In this document: in pieces, positions 60,339 through 64,000 of the stretch
How positions within the stretch are numbered: the stretch's first letter is position 1
How the letters are laid out: every line of letters starts with the position of its first letter
Assembly: GCF_001638985.1 (NCBI RefSeq)
Contig: NW_017265155.1
Span: forward strand, 806,001-870,000
Source of the DNA: Phycomyces blakesleeanus NRRL 1555(-)
Lineage: Eukaryota; Mucoromycota; Mucoromycetes; Mucorales; Phycomycetaceae
Direction of reading: 5' to 3'
Length of the DNA stretch: 64,000 nucleotides
Program-made: the position numbers and the translations under genes
The notes under the pieces: model-generated
What the model was told of the DNA's origin: nothing
What the model saw: only the letters and a program-made list of their open reading frames with translations
The model's database searches: none

Positions 60339-62934
60339 ATGTACTATCACGACAGTGTAGGCAACAATGGCAACATTGACCAGAAGACCTTTAACCAGGA
60401 CAGACTTGATGGATCGAATTCCAATTCATTCCAAAGTCAATCCTACCTTCAGCAGCAAATGAATCATGATCCCTCTCTTACATCTTCTTACCTGTCAGAC
60501 GCCAATGACTTTTCACTGCACTCATCTTTTCTTAAAGACAACCTAATCCAACGATTCAATATCAATAACAACAACAGCAACAACAACTCATCTTCTGAAT
60601 GGGATTTCACCACACCAACACACAATTCACAGTCATATTCTACACCGCAAAACATTCGCCAACAAGACTCCCCAAGACTTGGTTATCCATCTCAACCGTT
60701 CTTGGAACGCCAAGAACAGGAAATCCTATTCTCAGACCCTTCATTCATCCGACAGCAACAGTTCCTACAGAACCAACAGCGAGCAATGCAAATGCGCATT
60801 GATCAAGAAGAAAATGAACATAAGAAAGATCACATTGATTTACCTCCTTGTTCTCGGTCGAATCTTACTGCAATGTTCGATTCCCCGGTCAGTTCTACTG
60901 CTCATGCTGAAACATCCTCTCTCAAGGCCTTAGACTCACATCAGCTATCTTGTCAACTCAGTACTTCTCAATCAAACGCTCAAATACATGATGAATCATC
61001 CAACATCAACGACCACTTCAATAGCCTCGGCAACAATACCATCAGAATTAGCAACGGTAATGGCATCAGTAACGGCAATAGTAACGGCAACGCAAATATC
61101 AACAGGCGATCACAGCCGCCAACATCTAATAACAATAGAACAAACCCGATACCAATCGGAACCCCTCCCACTGGTGATTCTTTCCAGATATCCTCGTCCG
61201 TCCCGACAGAAATCGATCACCGGCGTAGATTCAATGAACTTCAAGCAAGGTTCAGAGTTAATTATCCCAGAAAACCCCAGAAGAAGAAAGGAACTACTGC
61301 CCCCGCACATGTGTCAGCCTCGTTCACAGACTCTCCTAGCAACTTTGGTCAAGTACAGTCTTACACACCCGACTTCTCGTTCGGAACCTCTATGCCAACG
61401 CTTGGTCAAGACACCCACCCACCACCAGCTCAGCCGCAAGCACATCAACTTCAAGGCCAAGACACTCAATTCTTTAATTCCAGCACAGACGCTCAACAGG
61501 CGAATATGGAACGTAGAGTGTCTCTTGACGGTAGACCCTTCTCAGAGCAAACGCCTAGACGTGGTAGTGTAGGCGAAAAGGGAGGAATCCCGATACCTTT
61601 TGATGCTCAAGGCTCTCAGTCTATTCACGCAACTTCTTTCCCATCTCGCACAATGCCCATCCAGATCCAACGGATCCAGCGCGGGGGGATGTCCCAGCCA
61701 TTTGATGCTGAGCAGCACCAGCGCCGTCTGGATGATCAACTAGAAAAGGCCAACTTTGAAGACATCACGGTGTCCGAATTAAAAGATATGTTGAGACAGC
61801 GCGGCAGACCGGCAACAGGTAAAAAAGCCGTGCTCTTGCAGAGACTCCAAGACGAACGCGATAATATCCAGGCTGCCAGAAGTGGCCGTGCGCAGCGGTT
61901 CTCCCAACCTCCCCCTGCTTCTCGCCGGATTGGTGAATTTTCACGACCAAAGTCTTTCCAGGGCACTTCGCCAATGATGTCTGCAAACACACCCCAGTCC
62001 CCGCTGTTTAGCAGCAGCCCTTCTTCTGTACCAAACACGTCGTTTTTGCCCGGCTCACCTGGCTTATCTTTTTCTCTGCATCGATCTATTGCTAATATGC
62101 ATATTGGGTCACCACCGGCATCGTTATCGGTATCAGTACCATCACCACAACAATCATCCTCGCACACCCGCCGCTTTTCTCCTTATGGTGCCCCAAGCTC
62201 GCCACGACTTGCATCCCCTTCACCTAAACTACAGCCCCAGATACAGATGAGTGGTGTCGCATCTCTACCCGATACTGCATCCTCGCCTGTCAGTCCCTCT
62301 TTTGGTGGATTTCCGAGTCTAGGACCATCGTCTACCATCTCCTCACGCCGAAGAGCATATCCCTCCAGCAGCCCCATGACATTGAGCATTGGTAGCCAAG
62401 GGGGATTCAGTAATAGACGCCGCTCCTATGCTCCCTTTACTTCATCTGCCCTAGCCACTCCTGATAGAGAAGATGACAATCCGTTTGAGACCATGACTGA
62501 ACCAATCAATCATGTCGCCGAGAGTATATGTGATGAGAGTGTATATGATGGGACAGAGCAGATAAATATGGAAGGAATGGAGTGGCTGGATCCTTCACTG
62601 GAATACTTGGTACAACAAGGTAAAGATTATATTTTGTGTGTGTGTATATGCGTATTAGTTGGTTATTAATATATGTGTATGTATGTACCCTTTTCACATA
62701 GCATATGCTCAGAGCGATAATACAATTGGGCCGGATTTCTTGCAGGGAGCAACTCATGAAGACATAATGGCCTTTTTGGCTGATCAGGATATTAGTTATG
62801 ACCTGGGTACACCTGTAGATCACATAAAAATCGAAGAGCCTGACAGCAACCACCACCACCACCACCAAAATGGGTTTGATTTTGACAGTTTTGGCAATAT
62901 GAATCAAGGCAGTTATCAACATGGTGGTTGGTAG
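60339..62934 (+). CDS. SAP-domain, low-complexity nuclear protein
   Basis: Two exons, 60339-62619 and 62702-62934, give 837 residues. The only recognisable domain is a SAP motif at about 475-509 (DITVSELKDMLRQRGRPATG, then KKAVLLQRLQDERD), a helix-turn-helix that binds AT-rich DNA or scaffold regions. The rest is disordered: Asn/Ser/Gln-rich in the N-terminal half (NNNNSNNNSSS, SNGNGISNGNSNGNANINRR), Ser/Pro-rich with SPxS-type sites after the SAP motif (LPGSPGLSFSLHRSIANMHI, SPRLASPSPKL), and a His run (HHHHH) near the end. An acidic C-terminus (HEDIMAFLADQDISYDLG, FDFDSFGNMNQ) looks like an activation region. A basic RRRFNELQARFRVNYPRKPQKKK patch precedes the SAP motif. I infer a transcription or chromatin factor; no closer family recognised. 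Confidence 0.75.
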
Positions 62935-63794
62935 GTTTTCCTATGTATAATTCCGTCCACCCGTCTACCCACTCATCTACCCACTCATCTACCCACTCAT
63001 CTACCCACTTACTCATCTACCCATAAAACCGTACACATTCACACCCATTCGCACATACTCACACATCTACACATCTACACATCTACACATCTATTATACA
63101 CTTATACACTTATACACTCACACTCACACTCACACTCACTGTCTTGTAATATAACACACACACACACACATTTATATATATATATATATATATATTGGCT
63201 TTATTTGTATACTTTACTATAGACCGGCACATTCTCTATGATTATTAGGATGTCTCAAATTTTAAAAGATCTAAAAGACTTGGGGTTCAAGTAGTTACCT
63301 TTATATATATATTACAGAGTAGGCACTAAGGAAAAAGAAAATCTAAGCTGAAAAGCTTCAATATTTAAAGGTTTATAAATAATCTTTGGGATATACCTTT
63401 TCTTTTTCTTTTTCATTTTTTTTTACTTGAAAAGGACTATAGAGCGTAGATTTAATCCATCTCCTTTAAGAGTTCTTTATGTATATGTACAACCATTTCA
63501 AGAAGTAAGGTCGCTGATTTTGAATTTGATGTCGATCGATCCAAAAAATAGACGTTTTCACTCATGAACTTTGGTTACTTGTGTCTGCTATTCTGGTACA
63601 AATAAAAGTGATGGTCTCGGTTTCCTTTTCTTTTTTCTTTCTTCCTGATTTTCTGTTTATTTATTTTTTAAAGAAGATGGACAAGGACATGTTGTTGATG
63701 AGCATGGAGTTGAGCCAATGGGTCTTTGTGTTGACGAGGAGCCTTTCACTACCGAAGCAATGGTTTCTCATACTCGGTTTCTACAGAATAAGCC

Positions 63795-63837
<43 letters not shown>

Positions 63838-64000
63838 CGTAAACCTACCTTACTGAATTCAGCTAGAGATTAAAGAATCATGTAGATGATTATATGGAGC
63901 TATGCAATAATAATGATATACATCCTGCTCAGATGACGAAAGAAAGAAAAACTAGATTTTTTTTCATTTGTCTTTCAGTAAATGTCTCAGTGCTTCAGCT
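62935..64000. other. Right-end spacer with nested tandem repeats
   Basis: After the SAP gene come a 12-base repeat (CTACCCACTCAT, about 62964-63022), an ACATCT octamer array (about 63052-63090), ACTTAT/ACTCAC hexamers (about 63098-63140), a CA run and a TA run (about 63150-63195). From 63649 to 63873 there is an open frame with coding-like composition interrupted by a GA run; see findings. No complete gene can be called before the window edge. Confidence 0.65.
62964..63140. repeat. Compound minisatellite downstream of SAP gene
   Basis: About four copies of the 12-mer CTACCCACTCAT (with one variant copy) are followed by arrays of related shorter units (ACATCTAC, CACTTATA, CACTCA). The units share CAC/CTA words, suggesting stepwise slippage from a common seed. 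It lies in the 3' UTR or just beyond the SAP gene. Confidence 0.85.

Noticed and set aside
62964..63140. CRISPR-like spaced repeats
   Set aside because: Units are directly adjacent 12-mers and shorter, without unique spacers, in a eukaryotic genome: a minisatellite.

Overview
This window is nuclear DNA from a fungus, most likely an early-diverging one of the Mucoromycota (Mucorales-like). The evidence is many short GT-AG introns (about 48-200 nt), AT-rich spacers packed with microsatellites, fungal-type proteins (Bem2-like RhoGAP, Prs1-like PRPP synthetase, Sso-type syntaxin, Atg22), and no bacterial-type operons. The lineage is inferred from gene style and was not tested by a search. All gene models were built by hand from reading frame, splice sites and family resemblance. 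Each multi-exon model closes with a total coding length divisible by three.

Layout. About 2.2-20.4 kb is a plus-strand run: Atg22-like vacuolar transporter, ABCB8-like mitochondrial ABC half-transporter, Prs1-like PRPP synthetase subunit, a 2079-residue Bem2-like RhoGAP with RasGEF-type and PH modules, and a SWIRM-domain protein. About 23.2-35.7 kb is a minus-strand run: complex I 24 kDa subunit, Vps5/SNX1-type retromer sorting nexin, beta-tubulin, and a CENP-I/Mis6/Ctf3 inner-kinetochore protein. About 36.1-44.6 kb is plus strand: choline/ethanolamine phosphotransferase, ATP synthase subunit b, a small Tc1/mariner-like MITE, TFIIE-beta, a PIG-Y-like GPI-synthesis subunit, and casein kinase 1. 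RNA polymerase II subunit Rpb2 (minus) is convergent with casein kinase 1 and divergent from a Tti2-like gene (plus). Then come a plasma-membrane syntaxin and an F-box protein (both minus), and a SAP-domain protein (plus) near the right end.

The genes are mostly housekeeping and do not form a pathway cluster. Themes recur: membrane traffic and polarity (Bem2, syntaxin, Vps5, casein kinase 1), mitochondrial energy (24 kDa subunit, Atp4, ABCB8-like), transcription (Rpb2, TFIIE-beta, SWIRM, SAP) and chromosome segregation (CENP-I, beta-tubulin). I found no CRISPR array, rRNA, tRNA or phage region. The items most worth a second look are the CENP-I gene in a lineage where CENP-A is reported missing, the MITE, two stop-free introns of 3n length that encode hydrophobic inserts, a GC-AG intron, microexons, two GC-richer islands in a long AT-rich spacer, and a C-rich, telomere-like tract directly after a stop codon.
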